Origin: Candidatus Avipropionibacterium avicola
Lineage (GTDB): Bacteria; Actinomycetota; Actinomycetes; Propionibacteriales; Propionibacteriaceae
Reading direction: 5' to 3'
Assembly (NCBI GenBank): GCA_018715445.1
Contig: DVLP01000125.1
Coordinates: forward strand, 1 to 10,611
Length of the DNA: 10,611 nt
The notes beneath the pieces were generated by a model. That model ran no database searches, was not told the origin of the DNA, and saw only the letters and a list, made by a program, of their open reading frames with translations. Position 1 is the first letter of the stretch; each line of letters begins with the position of its first letter. Positions 1 through 6,670 of the stretch are shown piece by piece. A program made the translations under genes and the position numbers.

Positions 1-981
1 GTACTTCTGGATCGTGCCGAACTGGGAGAAGTAGAAGCCGCTGCCGTCCAGGGCGGGAGCGACGTGGTAGCCGGCGAGCTCCTTCTCCCCGTTCCAGTAC
101 TCGATGGTGCCGTCGAGTCCGGCGACGATCATCGCCCCACCGACCCGGGTCACCAGGTGTCCGTGGACACAGTCGAGCATCCCGAGGAAGTCGGTGCTGG
201 CCATGGGTGGGATCGTGTCGCCGTTGATGATCTCGGTCCGTTCCCCGGTGCCGGCGTCATCGATCCGCCAGACCGAGGCGGACTGCCCACCCGTTGCGCA
301 GAAGGTGGCATTGGACGTGGGGTCCCAGCTGATGAAGTGGATGTAGTCCTCACCGGGATCGATCGTCCCCAGGTTGGTGATCTGCTCGGTGCTCGGATCG
401 AACTGGTAGAGCCGGGATTCGGGATACACCCCCAGATAGGCGATCCCGTCCGGGCCGAAGCCCGCGCCCATCGGGTTCGCCCGGGGCGGTCCGGGGTCGA
501 TCTGGCCGTGGTCGATGACCTGCTTGGTCTCCGGGTCGTACTGCCACAACCGGTAGTCGTGGTACGAGGGGAGATACACCTTGCCGTCGGTGGCCACGGT
601 CAGGTCGAAGCAGGCTTCGGAGGTCGGCAGCTTGATCGCACGGACCACCTCACCGGTGAGGATGTCGGTGATCACGAAGGTGCCGGGCAGGTCGGTGTTG
701 GCCGAGCCCTTGAAGACCTGGTACTCGACCCAGCGGCCGTCCTCCTGGCCGACGCGCGGGGCCCGCGCCCCGATCTGGGAGTTCACCGGTTGGCCGAGGT
801 AGCGGATGGACGGGTCCTGTTCGGTGAAGCGCAGCACCTCCGGATCGGACTCGTCCGCCGCCACGGCCGGGGTCGTCAGGGTGGGAAGGGTGGGCAACAG
901 GGCTCCGGTCGCTCCAGCGAGACCGATCGAGGCTCCGAACTGACGACGACTCAACCGTCCAGCACCGTTGGTGGAGAACAT
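1..981 (-). CDS. Tat-exported beta-propeller protein, 3' end cut by window
   Basis: The reading frame runs leftward from an ATG at 981 and is still open at base 1, giving 327 residues. The start is supported by GGAAAGG (990-996) lying 8 bases upstream. The N-terminus has a twin-arginine signal: S-R-R-Q-F at residues 11-15, a hydrophobic stretch to about 38, and an AVAA cleavage-like site near 39-42. Export of a folded protein through Tat is therefore likely. The rest has repeated blades of the kind FDLTVATDGKVYLPSY, LWQYDPETKQ, GFGPDGIAYLGVY and LYQFDPSTEQITNLG, typical of PQQ-like, SMP-30 or NHL six- to eight-bladed propellers. No catalytic motif outside the propeller is visible, so ligand or enzyme activity cannot be assigned. 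It is divergent from the GGT-like gene and has its own promoter. The propeller at the other end of the window (8727-10611) is of the same general fold, but I see no close sequence relation. Confidence 0.85.
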   Translation of the reverse strand, partial: MFSTNGAGRLSRRQFGASIGLAGATGALLPTLPTLTTPAVAADESDPEVLRFTEQDPSIRYLGQPVNSQIGARAPRVGQEDGRWVEYQVFKGSANTDLPGTFVITDILTGEVVRAIKLPTSEACFDLTVATDGKVYLPSYHDYRLWQYDPETKQVIDHGQIDPGPPRANPMGAGFGPDGIAYLGVYPESRLYQFDPSTEQITNLGTIDPGEDYIHFISWDPTSNATFCATGGQSASVWRIDDAGTGERTEIINGDTIPPMASTDFLGMLDCVHGHLVTRVGGAMIVAGLDGTIEYWNGEKELAGYHVAPALDGSGFYFSQFGTIQKY

Positions 982-1012
982 TCAGGAATCCTTTCCATTC
1001 TGTTTCCGTCGA

Positions 1013-1042
1013 AGTATGCCCAGCTCTTTCCGGGTGAGTCAA
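1013..1042 (-). promoter_or_regulatory. sigma70-type promoter for the exported propeller gene
   Basis: On the minus strand, TTGACT (1037-1042, 5 of 6 to consensus) is separated by 18 bases from CATACT (1013-1018, 4 of 6). Transcription would start near 1006, leaving a leader of about 25 bases that contains the ribosome binding site at 990-996. No convincing promoter was found for the divergent GGT-like gene in the remaining bases up to 1091. Confidence 0.5.
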
Positions 1043-1091
1043 GGTGTGTGGAACACTCAGGCCCACTGCGAGGCGCGCCGAGGAGGCCCTG

Positions 1092-2837
1092 ATGAGTCGT
1101 ACCCGCCGGATCGTCACGAAGACCCCAGCCGTCGGGCGGCGTGGCATGGTCGTGGCCCACAACGTCGAGGCCGCCGAGACCGCCGCCGACATCCTTGCTG
1201 ACGGAGGCTCCGCCTTCGACGCCATGGTTGCCGCCAGCTTCGTCACCGCTGTGCGCGAGGTCGCCATGAACGGGATCGGCGGCGTCGGTGTGCTGCTGGC
1301 CCACTCCGCCGACACCGGCCAGGTCAGTGAGATCAACTTCTACGGCCGCACCCCATCCGGGCTTGCCGAGGACACTTTCGTTCCCTGGTTGGAACCTCTC
1401 GACCCGAACACGCCCCGTACCGGCTTCGGCTGGCGGTCAGTGCGCGACGGACGACACGAGCGGGGACCCCTGTCGGTCGGCATCCCCACCTACGTTTCCG
1501 GACTGGCAGAACTCCATGCCCGTCACGGCTCCCGGGACTGGGCCGATCTCCTGCAGCCCGCGATCGACCTGGCCGCCGGAGGATTCGCTGCCGACGAGGA
1601 GGACCTGGCCACCACCGCCACCCACCTGTCGATCCTTGAACGGTTCGACGAGTTCTCCAGGATCTTCCTGGCCAACGGCCTGCCGATGCCCGGCGGCTTC
1701 TACCAAGGAGAAGGGATCCCGGTGGTCCAGGAGGACCTGGCCGCCACCTTGGCCTGTCTGGCCCGCGACGGCGCGGATGCCTTCTATCGCGGCCCGATTG
1801 CCGAGGCGATCGCCAGTGACGTCCAGCGGCTCGGGGGAGTGTTGTCGACCGAGGACCTCGACCGCTACCGTCCCGAGCACGGTGACGGCCTGCGTGGCAG
1901 CTACCTCGGCCACGAGATCGTCGTCAGCTCAGGGATGACGGGCGGGCTCACCCTGCTCCAGATGCTCAACCTGGCCGAGGAGCTCGACCTGGCCTCCATG
2001 GACCGTACGCGTCCGGCGTTCTGGCACGCGCTGGCCGAGGTCATGCGCCAGTCCTGGATCGACCGCTTCTGTTTCGTGGGCGACCCGGAGGGGGCCGACG
2101 TCCCGTTGGAGGCCTTGGTGGACAAGGGATATGCAGCGACGGTCGCCACCAACATCGGTGACCGGGTCGCGGACCAGACCACGCCCGGGGACCCATGGAC
2201 CCATCTCGGCCGGCCCGGTCGCGACCTGGTGTCCGGTGACCCCGGCGGCAATGACACCACCCAGCTGGTCGTTGCCGATGGCGCCGGCAATGTCGTCACG
2301 CTCACCCAGACCCATGGGATGGCCTTCGGCTCCTGTGTCGTCCCCCGCGGCACCGGAGTGTTGCTGCACGACATCACCATGTGGATGAACCCCGAGCCGG
2401 GCACGCCGAACTCGGTCGGCCCGTGGAAGAAGCAGGCCGGCCACGCCGCCCCGGTGATGGTGCTGCGTGATGGCCAGCCGGTCGCTGCCCTCGGAGCCCC
2501 CGGAGGTCGCCGGGTCATCACCTCGGTCTTCCAGTCGGTGCTCAACATCGTCGGCTTCGGGATGGACGTCCAGGCGGCGATCGCCGAGCCACGGATCCAT
2601 GTCGAAGGTGCCGATCCGGCCGCGCCCCGTGGTGCCACGGTGCGCACCCTGGTCGCCGATGACCGGCTCGACCCGGAGATCCTGGCCGGGTTGGGGGACC
2701 GTGGCCACGATGTCGTCACGGTCCGCGAGACCGGCACTCAGGCGGCGTTGGGCAAACCGCTCGGCATCCAGCGCCGTGGCGATGAACTCATCGGTGGGGT
2801 TGACGTCTTCCGCAGGTCCGTGGGGATCGGCATCTGA
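1092..2837 (+). CDS. gamma-glutamyltransferase-family Ntn hydrolase, altered substrate pocket
   Basis: This 581-residue protein has the GGT fold in full. Family landmarks are NGIGGVG near the N-terminus, SVGIPTYVSGLAELH, a DTTQLVVADGAGN block and an ALGAPGGRRVITSVFQSVLN block. In the family the precursor cuts itself before a Thr that becomes the N-terminal nucleophile. Here that is Thr389 (bases 2256-2258), giving large and small chains of about 388 and 193 residues. The oxyanion PGG is kept. By my alignment with E. coli GGT, the glutamate-binding residues are changed: Arg114 to Tyr, Asn411 to Gly, Gln430 to Ile, Asp433 to Trp, and the Ser-Ser pair to Gly-His. The canonical TTH is TTQ. There is no signal peptide, unlike exported GGTs. 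True glutathione hydrolysis is therefore doubtful; another amide hydrolase, as with GGT-family oxamate amidohydrolase HpxW, is possible. The start was chosen at ATG 1092 because AGGAGG (1081-1086) lies 5 bases upstream. The kinase follows after 32 bases, so co-transcription is likely. Confidence 0.88.
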   Translation: MSRTRRIVTKTPAVGRRGMVVAHNVEAAETAADILADGGSAFDAMVAASFVTAVREVAMNGIGGVGVLLAHSADTGQVSEINFYGRTPSGLAEDTFVPWLEPLDPNTPRTGFGWRSVRDGRHERGPLSVGIPTYVSGLAELHARHGSRDWADLLQPAIDLAAGGFAADEEDLATTATHLSILERFDEFSRIFLANGLPMPGGFYQGEGIPVVQEDLAATLACLARDGADAFYRGPIAEAIASDVQRLGGVLSTEDLDRYRPEHGDGLRGSYLGHEIVVSSGMTGGLTLLQMLNLAEELDLASMDRTRPAFWHALAEVMRQSWIDRFCFVGDPEGADVPLEALVDKGYAATVATNIGDRVADQTTPGDPWTHLGRPGRDLVSGDPGGNDTTQLVVADGAGNVVTLTQTHGMAFGSCVVPRGTGVLLHDITMWMNPEPGTPNSVGPWKKQAGHAAPVMVLRDGQPVAALGAPGGRRVITSVFQSVLNIVGFGMDVQAAIAEPRIHVEGADPAAPRGATVRTLVADDRLDPEILAGLGDRGHDVVTVRETGTQAALGKPLGIQRRGDELIGGVDVFRRSVGIGI

Positions 2838-2869
2838 CCATCCCGCTGCCGAAGTGTGATCATGGTGCG

Positions 2870-3508
2870 GTGCCCGCCACCGAGCCCCCGGTCTCCGTCG
2901 CCGACCTGGCCGCAGAACTCTCCGACCGCGCCGACGCGCGCACCGGGCGCCGACTGCTGGTCGGCATCGCCGGTCGGCCCGGTGCCGGCAAGTCGACCCT
3001 CGCCGAGGCCCTCGTCGCCGAACTCGGGGCCCGTGCCGTCGTCGTGGCGATGGACGGCTTCCACCTGGCCGACGCCGTGCTCGACGCGCTGGGTCGGCGC
3101 GACCGCAAGGGTGCTCCCGACACCTTCGACCCCCGCGGTCTGGCCGCTCTGCTGCAGCGGCTGCGCACCGAACCCGGCCCGATCCATGCCCCGGCCTTCG
3201 AGCGCACCCTCGAGCAGCCGCTGGCGCAGGCGGTCAGGATCGACGACCAGTCGATCGTCATCACCGAGGGCAACTACCTGCTGGTGGACCACCCGGACTG
3301 GGAACGGATCCGGGCCCAGCTCGACCTGGTCTGGTGGATCGACGGTGACGAGCAGCAACGGATCACTGATCTGACCGAGCGCCACATCCGGTTCGGCAAG
3401 AGCCCGGAGCAGGCGGCCGCGTGGGTCGCCCGGGTCGACCAGCCCAATGCCGAGCTCGCCGCGGCCAGCGCCCCGCGGGCCGACCGCCGCCTGGTGCGTC
3501 CCACCTGA
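2870..3508 (+). CDS. P-loop nucleoside/sugar kinase family protein (YggC/uridine kinase-like)
   Basis: The 212-residue product is a P-loop kinase of the phosphoribulokinase/uridine kinase class. Walker A is GRPGAGKST at residues 35-43. MDGFH at 61-65 carries the acidic residue that takes the place of the catalytic base and Mg ligand. RKGAPDTFD at 79-87 is typical of this branch, which includes E. coli YggC and the fructose-linked kinase FrcK. VITEGNYLL at 130-138 is the Walker B-like strand. An Arg-rich lid follows near 160-175 (TERHIRFGKSPEQA). Length matches the family. The true substrate (nucleoside, pantothenate-like or sugar) cannot be read from the sequence. It follows the GGT-like gene by 32 bases on the same strand. 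The GTG start at 2870 is the best available in frame but has only a poor ribosome binding site, which suggests translation coupled to the upstream gene. Confidence 0.85.
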   Translation: MPATEPPVSVADLAAELSDRADARTGRRLLVGIAGRPGAGKSTLAEALVAELGARAVVVAMDGFHLADAVLDALGRRDRKGAPDTFDPRGLAALLQRLRTEPGPIHAPAFERTLEQPLAQAVRIDDQSIVITEGNYLLVDHPDWERIRAQLDLVWWIDGDEQQRITDLTERHIRFGKSPEQAAAWVARVDQPNAELAAASAPRADRRLVRPT

Positions 3509-3599
3509 TCGGATCCTCGCGAAAATCCGACCCCGGGGGTGGAGTCCTCAGGCACAATGGGCACCGTCCGACTCGATCACGATCCAGGAGGTGGGCCCG

Positions 3600-3836
3600 A
3601 TGGCTCAGCACGCACAGGGACCCGAGAAGACCAGCGGGGCACCGGAGAACCCGGCGGACGAGATCAAGCGACGGATGAAGGAAGCCCTGGAGCGCAAGAA
3701 CCAGCGCAACGCCCATGGCGTCGATCCGTCCGACACCGAGTCCCAGGGCGCAGCCACCCAGAAGGGCATGCACGGGGTCTCGGCTCCGGTCGACAATCAG
3801 TCCTACCGTCGCAAGGCCGGTGGCGGCGGCTCCTGA
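3600..3836 (+). CDS. DUF5302 domain small protein
   Basis: This gene encodes a 78-residue, very hydrophilic protein. A charged helix, DEIKRRMKEALERKNQRN (about residues 20-37), is followed by a Gly/Ser/Gln-rich part and a basic tail, QSYRRKAGGGGS. The layout, with an acidic-to-basic amphipathic helix containing (K/R)xxMKEALERK and a terminal RRK(A/S)GG, is that of DUF5302, a family of short actinobacterial proteins of unknown role. There is no signal peptide or membrane segment. The ATG at 3600 is backed by a strong AGGAGG (3586-3591) with an 8-base spacer. The frame stays open upstream to 3447, but that part overlaps the kinase and lacks a binding site. The 91-base gap after the kinase could carry its own promoter; I see only a weak CACAAT at 3553-3558 with no matching -35. 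Confidence 0.85.
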   Translation: MAQHAQGPEKTSGAPENPADEIKRRMKEALERKNQRNAHGVDPSDTESQGAATQKGMHGVSAPVDNQSYRRKAGGGGS

Positions 3837-3872
3837 ATCGTTTTGAAGTTTCCTTGAACTGCTGGCCGGGCC

Positions 3873-3976
3873 GGGCCGACCCCCGTACGCTCCTGTTGTC
3901 ACCCACGTGGTGTGGAGGAGGATCCGCGAAAGCGTTCGGTGATGGGTCGGCCCGTCCTCGGGGGTACGGGTCGGCC
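3873..3976 (+). promoter_or_regulatory. leader repeats before the HTH-GH20-glycosylase unit
   Basis: The 176 bases between the DUF5302 stop and the winged-helix gene hold GGGCCGACCC (3873-3882), its exact inverted complement GGGTCGGCCC (3944-3953), and a second direct copy GGGTCGGCC (3968-3976) starting 24 bases further on. In RNA the first element could pair with either downstream copy but not both. In DNA the two direct copies could be operator half-sites. A purine run GGAGGAGG (3914-3921) sits in the loop with no start codon at usual spacing. No convincing -35/-10 pair was found here. Which role, if any, applies is inference. Confidence 0.3.
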
Positions 3977-4012
3977 TGACTCCATCCCCGCCTGAGGGTT
4001 TGAGGTGTGTCG

Positions 4013-4333
4013 ATGGTCGACAAGGATGAACGTCGTACCGTCCTGGTCCAACTGCTCGGCACGGTCCGCGCCGATGTGTTGCAGGCTTTGGACGAACCAC
4101 GCACCATGGGCGAGCTCGCCGCACTGGTCGGAAGCTCGGCAAGTGGGCTGACCTATCACGTCGCGGCCCTGGAACGGGCCCAACTCGTACGACGTCGCCG
4201 CACCGGATCCGTGGTCACGGTGACCCGCTCCGATCGGGGCGCCGAACTGGTCCTGCTCCTCGACACCGACCCGACGGCACCGGTTGAATGGGGACATGAC
4301 GACAGTCCCGACGCTGGTACCCGAGCCCCGTGA
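4013..4333 (+). CDS. stand-alone winged-helix (ArsR/MarR-like) transcriptional regulator
   Basis: The product is 106 residues long (108 if the in-frame GTG at 4007 is used) and is little more than one winged-helix DNA-binding domain. The helix-turn-helix core reads TMGELAALVGSSASGLTYHVAALERAQLVRR in two parts: helix 2 is TMGELAALVG and the recognition helix is SASGLTYHVAALE. It is followed by a wing with RRRTGSVVTVTR. No Cys/His metal site of ArsR sensors is visible, so a metal ligand is unlikely. ATG 4013 is preferred because GAGG (4002-4005) lies 7 bases upstream; GAGGG (3994-3998) would serve GTG 4007 equally well. The last 38 bases overlap the start of the hexosaminidase gene in another frame, so the two are translated together. 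The domain is closely similar to the C-terminus of the regulator at 6671-7666. Control of the hexosaminidase unit and of itself is a reasonable inference. Confidence 0.8.
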   Translation: MVDKDERRTVLVQLLGTVRADVLQALDEPRTMGELAALVGSSASGLTYHVAALERAQLVRRRRTGSVVTVTRSDRGAELVLLLDTDPTAPVEWGHDDSPDAGTRAP

Positions 4334-5876
4334 GTGCATCGACCTCGGCGGCACCCTGCAGCTGAGCGATGTGGTGGCGGTGGCCGGTCCTGCCGGCATC
4401 ACCGCGACGATCGCCGACCTGCTCGGGGAGGGCATCGGGGCCATCCTGCTGCCGCGCAGCGTGGCCGCCTCACCCGAGCACGAACCGGTCGTGCTGACGG
4501 TCGACCAGGGTGACCATCCGCCGGGCGGCTACGGGCTGAGCGTCGACGACAGCGGCATCACCATCGAGTACGCCGATCACGAAGGACTCGTCAACGCGGT
4601 CCAGACCCTGCGCCAACTCGCCGGCCCGGCGGCCTTCTCCCGCGGCCACGTCCCGGGCAGCCGGCCCAGCCTGCCGCACGTCAGGATCACCGACGCCCCC
4701 GCGCTGGCCTGGCGTGGCGTCCACCTCGATGTCGCACGCCACTTCATGCCGTTGGTGAACCTGTACGACTTCGTCGACAACTTGGCCTTGCACAAGATCA
4801 ACGTGCTGCACCTGCACCTCACCGAGGACCAGGGATGGCGCTTCGAGGTCAAGAAGTACCCGCGACTCACCGAGGTCGGCAGCTGGCGCACCGGCACCCG
4901 TTTCCCGGACTGGGACGAGGACGACCAGGTGCCGCACGGTGGCCACTACACCCAGGACCAACTCCGCGCCCTGGTCGGTCACGCCCACAGCCGCGGGATC
5001 ACGATCGTGCCCGAGATCGACCTGCCGGGTCACGTCAGCGCCCTGCTGGCGGCCCACCCCGAGTACGGGGAGCCGGGCAACCTGCCCGACGGGGTCGCCA
5101 CCGGATGGGGCATCTTCACCGAGGTGCTGCACCTCGACGACGCCGCGATGGAGCTGGTGACCGACATCCTCGCCGAGCTGCTCGAGGTCTTCGACTCACC
5201 CTGGATCCATGTCGGCGGCGACGAGTGCCCCCGCGACCAGTGGCGCAACAGCGAACGTGCCCGCACCTTGGCCGCCGAGCGCGGGCTGGCCTCGGTCGAC
5301 GAGCTCCAACCCTGGTTCACCCAGCAACTGCGCAGCTGGCTCGCCGACCGGGGCCGCACCCTGGTCGGGTGGGACGAGATCATCGACGACGACGCCCAGG
5401 TGCCCGGCGCGGTCGTGATGTCGTGGCGCGGCACCGAGCCCGGACTGCGGGCCCTGGCGGCCGGCCACCAGGTCGTGATGGCCCCCGGCTCGACGCTGTA
5501 CCTCGACAAGTACGCCAGCGACGACCCGACCGAGCCGCGGGCGATCGGCGGCCACATCCCGTGGGAGAAGGTCGCCTCGATGGATCCGTACGAGGGCGTC
5601 GAGGACGACCAGCGCGACGGATTGCTCGGCATCCAGGCACAGTTGTGGAGCGAATACCTGGTCACCCCGCAGCGGGTGGAGTACGCCGCCTATCCCCGGG
5701 TCAGCGTGATGGCCGAGGTGGCCTGGCGTGGGGGACCGGTCGATCCCGACCAGTTCCGTCCGCGGTTGGCGGCCCACCTGGAACGGTTGGCCGTTCGTGG
5801 GGTCAACTACCGGCCCCTCGACGGCCCGCTGCCGTGGCAGACCGGTGGTGGACGGTACCGCCGCATCGCCAAGTGA
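4296..5876 (+). CDS. GH20 beta-N-acetylhexosaminidase
   Basis: This 526-residue enzyme removes terminal beta-linked GlcNAc or GalNAc from glycans by substrate-assisted catalysis. Residues about 6-125 are the non-catalytic GH20b alpha/beta domain (VPEPRECIDLGGTLQL, then GYGLSVDDSGITIEYADHEG). The (beta/alpha)8 barrel starts at AWRGVHLDVARHF (138-150). Then come HLHLTEDQGWRFEVKKYP, EIDLPGHV and the signature HVGGDE (305-310). Asp309 positions the acetamido group and Glu310 is the acid/base. WDEI, MSWRG (375-379), LYLDKY and WSEYL complete the active-site wall. No signal peptide is present, so it probably acts in the cytoplasm on imported chitin oligomers or wall fragments. The ATG at 4296 lies inside the regulator gene and has only GGGG two bases upstream, which points to coupled translation; a TTG at 4284 is a weaker alternative. 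The next gene begins in its stop codon. Confidence 0.95.
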   Translation: MTTVPTLVPEPRECIDLGGTLQLSDVVAVAGPAGITATIADLLGEGIGAILLPRSVAASPEHEPVVLTVDQGDHPPGGYGLSVDDSGITIEYADHEGLVNAVQTLRQLAGPAAFSRGHVPGSRPSLPHVRITDAPALAWRGVHLDVARHFMPLVNLYDFVDNLALHKINVLHLHLTEDQGWRFEVKKYPRLTEVGSWRTGTRFPDWDEDDQVPHGGHYTQDQLRALVGHAHSRGITIVPEIDLPGHVSALLAAHPEYGEPGNLPDGVATGWGIFTEVLHLDDAAMELVTDILAELLEVFDSPWIHVGGDECPRDQWRNSERARTLAAERGLASVDELQPWFTQQLRSWLADRGRTLVGWDEIIDDDAQVPGAVVMSWRGTEPGLRALAAGHQVVMAPGSTLYLDKYASDDPTEPRAIGGHIPWEKVASMDPYEGVEDDQRDGLLGIQAQLWSEYLVTPQRVEYAAYPRVSVMAEVAWRGGPVDPDQFRPRLAAHLERLAVRGVNYRPLDGPLPWQTGGGRYRRIAK

Positions 5877-6472
5877 TCGCTCTGGGCACGGTCACTCCAC
5901 TCGAGCTGTCGGACCGCGCGCTCGAGGTGGCGCCCCGACTGATCGGGGCCGTCCTCGAGCACGGCCCGGTGGCCCTGGTCATCACCGAGGTCGAGGCGTA
6001 CGAAGGCCTCGACGACCCGGCCTCCCACGCCTGGCGTGGGCCGACGCCGCGGTCGCAGATCATGTTCGGGCCGAGTGGGCGGGTGTACGTCTATCTCTCC
6101 CACGGCATCCACCATGCGATGAACCTCGTCTGCGGCCCTGACGGCACGGCCTCGGCCGTCCTGGTCCGGGCCGGTCGGATCATCGCGGGGCTGGATCTCG
6201 CTCGGCAGAGGCGCCCCGGGGTGAGCGATCCACGGCTGGCCCGTGGGCCCGGCAACCTCACCCGGGCGCTGGGGATCGGTGCCGATGACAACGGTGCCCT
6301 GCTGGGTCAGCGGATCGATGACCGCGCCCTGGCCGTGGCGCCGGACCGGGTCCGCTCCGGCCCCCGTGTCGGGGTCAGCAGGGCGGCCGATCGGGCCTGG
6401 CGCTTCTGGCTGGCGGACGAGGCCACGGTGTCGGCCTATCGACGCAGCAGTCGGGCCCGTGGGGGTTCCTGA
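5873..6472 (+). CDS. 3-methyladenine DNA glycosylase, AAG/MPG family
   Basis: The 199-residue product belongs to the Aag/MPG family of monofunctional glycosylases, which flip out and excise 3-methyladenine, hypoxanthine and other alkylated or deaminated purines in base excision repair. The core motif ITEVEAYEG gives Glu41 as the likely water-activating residue, by analogy with human Glu125, and Tyr43 as the intercalation-pocket Tyr (human Tyr127). His52 in ASHAWRG matches human His136. [36 protein letters not shown] and [19 protein letters not shown] complete the family pattern, and length is normal for bacteria. The start is GTG 5873, forming a GTGA overlap with the hexosaminidase stop, so translation is coupled. 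The same frame is open upstream to 4835, but that part is out-of-frame hexosaminidase sequence. Its presence in a sugar-hydrolase unit is unexplained. Confidence 0.93.
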   Translation: MIALGTVTPLELSDRALEVAPRLIGAVLEHGPVALVITEVEAYEGLDDPASHAWRGPTPRSQIMFGPSGRVYVYLSHGIHHAMNLVCGPDGTASAVLVRAGRIIAGLDLARQRRPGVSDPRLARGPGNLTRALGIGADDNGALLGQRIDDRALAVAPDRVRSGPRVGVSRAADRAWRFWLADEATVSAYRRSSRARGGS

Positions 6473-6506
6473 CGGGACGCCAGAGGCGCCTGTTATCATC
6501 CCTTCA

Positions 6507-6650
6507 GTGCGGTTCGCCGAGCAACTCGGGGGAGCTTCCGGGCGACCGCCGTTCCGGGCGTCGGAGGAGGGCTCCCGGGAGCGGGACCTCGGTCCCGACA
6601 GACTGACCCGGTTCCCACACCCCACACAGGTGTTCGATCCGGGTCTGTCC
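6507..6650 (+). ncRNA. candidate structured RNA: three consecutive stem-loops
   Basis: The gap between two convergent genes contains three adjacent foldable elements. Hairpin 1 (6530-6576) pairs GGGAGC with GCTCCC, then TTCC with GGAG, then CGA(c)CGCC with GGCGTCG around the loop GTTCCG. Hairpin 2 (6582-6597) is CGGGAC, tetraloop CTCG, GTCCCG. Hairpin 3 (about 6597-6649) pairs GACAG/CTGTC, ACCCGG/CCGGGT and ACACC/GGTGT. A -10-like TATCAT lies at 6494-6499, with a poor CTGACG 19 bases before it, so a transcript of about 145 bases on the plus strand is conceivable. It matches no RNA family that I recognise: no RNase P, tmRNA or SRP signatures. High GC favours chance pairing, and a 3' UTR of either flanking gene is the main alternative. 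Confidence 0.3.
6597..6649. terminator. possible bidirectional terminator hairpin without U-tract
   Basis: The long imperfect hairpin GACAG-actg-ACCCGG-ttccc-ACACC / GGTGT-tcgat-CCGGGT-CTGTC has a 7-base loop, a 5/5 internal loop and one 4-base bulge. It lies between the stop of the DNA glycosylase (6472) and the stop of the leftward regulator (6671), where a terminator for both is expected. No T-run follows on either strand. Actinobacterial terminators often lack one, but this makes the call uncertain. Confidence 0.3.
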
Positions 6651-6670
6651 GTGTCAGAGGTGTCGCACGC

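Noticed and set aside
1044..1091. Upstream ATG extending the GGT-like gene by 16 residues
   Set aside because: It has no ribosome binding site and its added residues do not look like a signal peptide. ATG 1092 has AGGAGG at good spacing.
64..1092. Long plus-strand open frame opposite the exported propeller gene
   Set aside because: The minus strand encodes a clear Tat signal and propeller blades with promoter and ribosome binding site. The plus frame is the low-complexity shadow common in high-GC DNA.
1901..2737. Long minus-strand open frames inside the GGT-like gene
   Set aside because: Their composition is that of antisense shadows, they match no family I recognise, and the plus strand carries unmistakable GGT motifs throughout.
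3942..3995. 17-codon leader peptide in the hexosaminidase leader
   Set aside because: The nearest ribosome-binding-like GGAGGAGG is about 20 bases upstream, too far, and the peptide lacks regulatory codon runs.
4835..5872. Upstream extension of the DNA glycosylase frame, giving a 545-residue protein
   Set aside because: The first 346 codons are Arg/Pro/Gly-rich out-of-frame hexosaminidase sequence. The glycosylase family begins just after GTG 5873.
6606..6649. tRNA, because of GTTCGATCC at 6632-6640
   Set aside because: No T-stem pairing, acceptor stem, D-arm or anticodon arm can be built around it.
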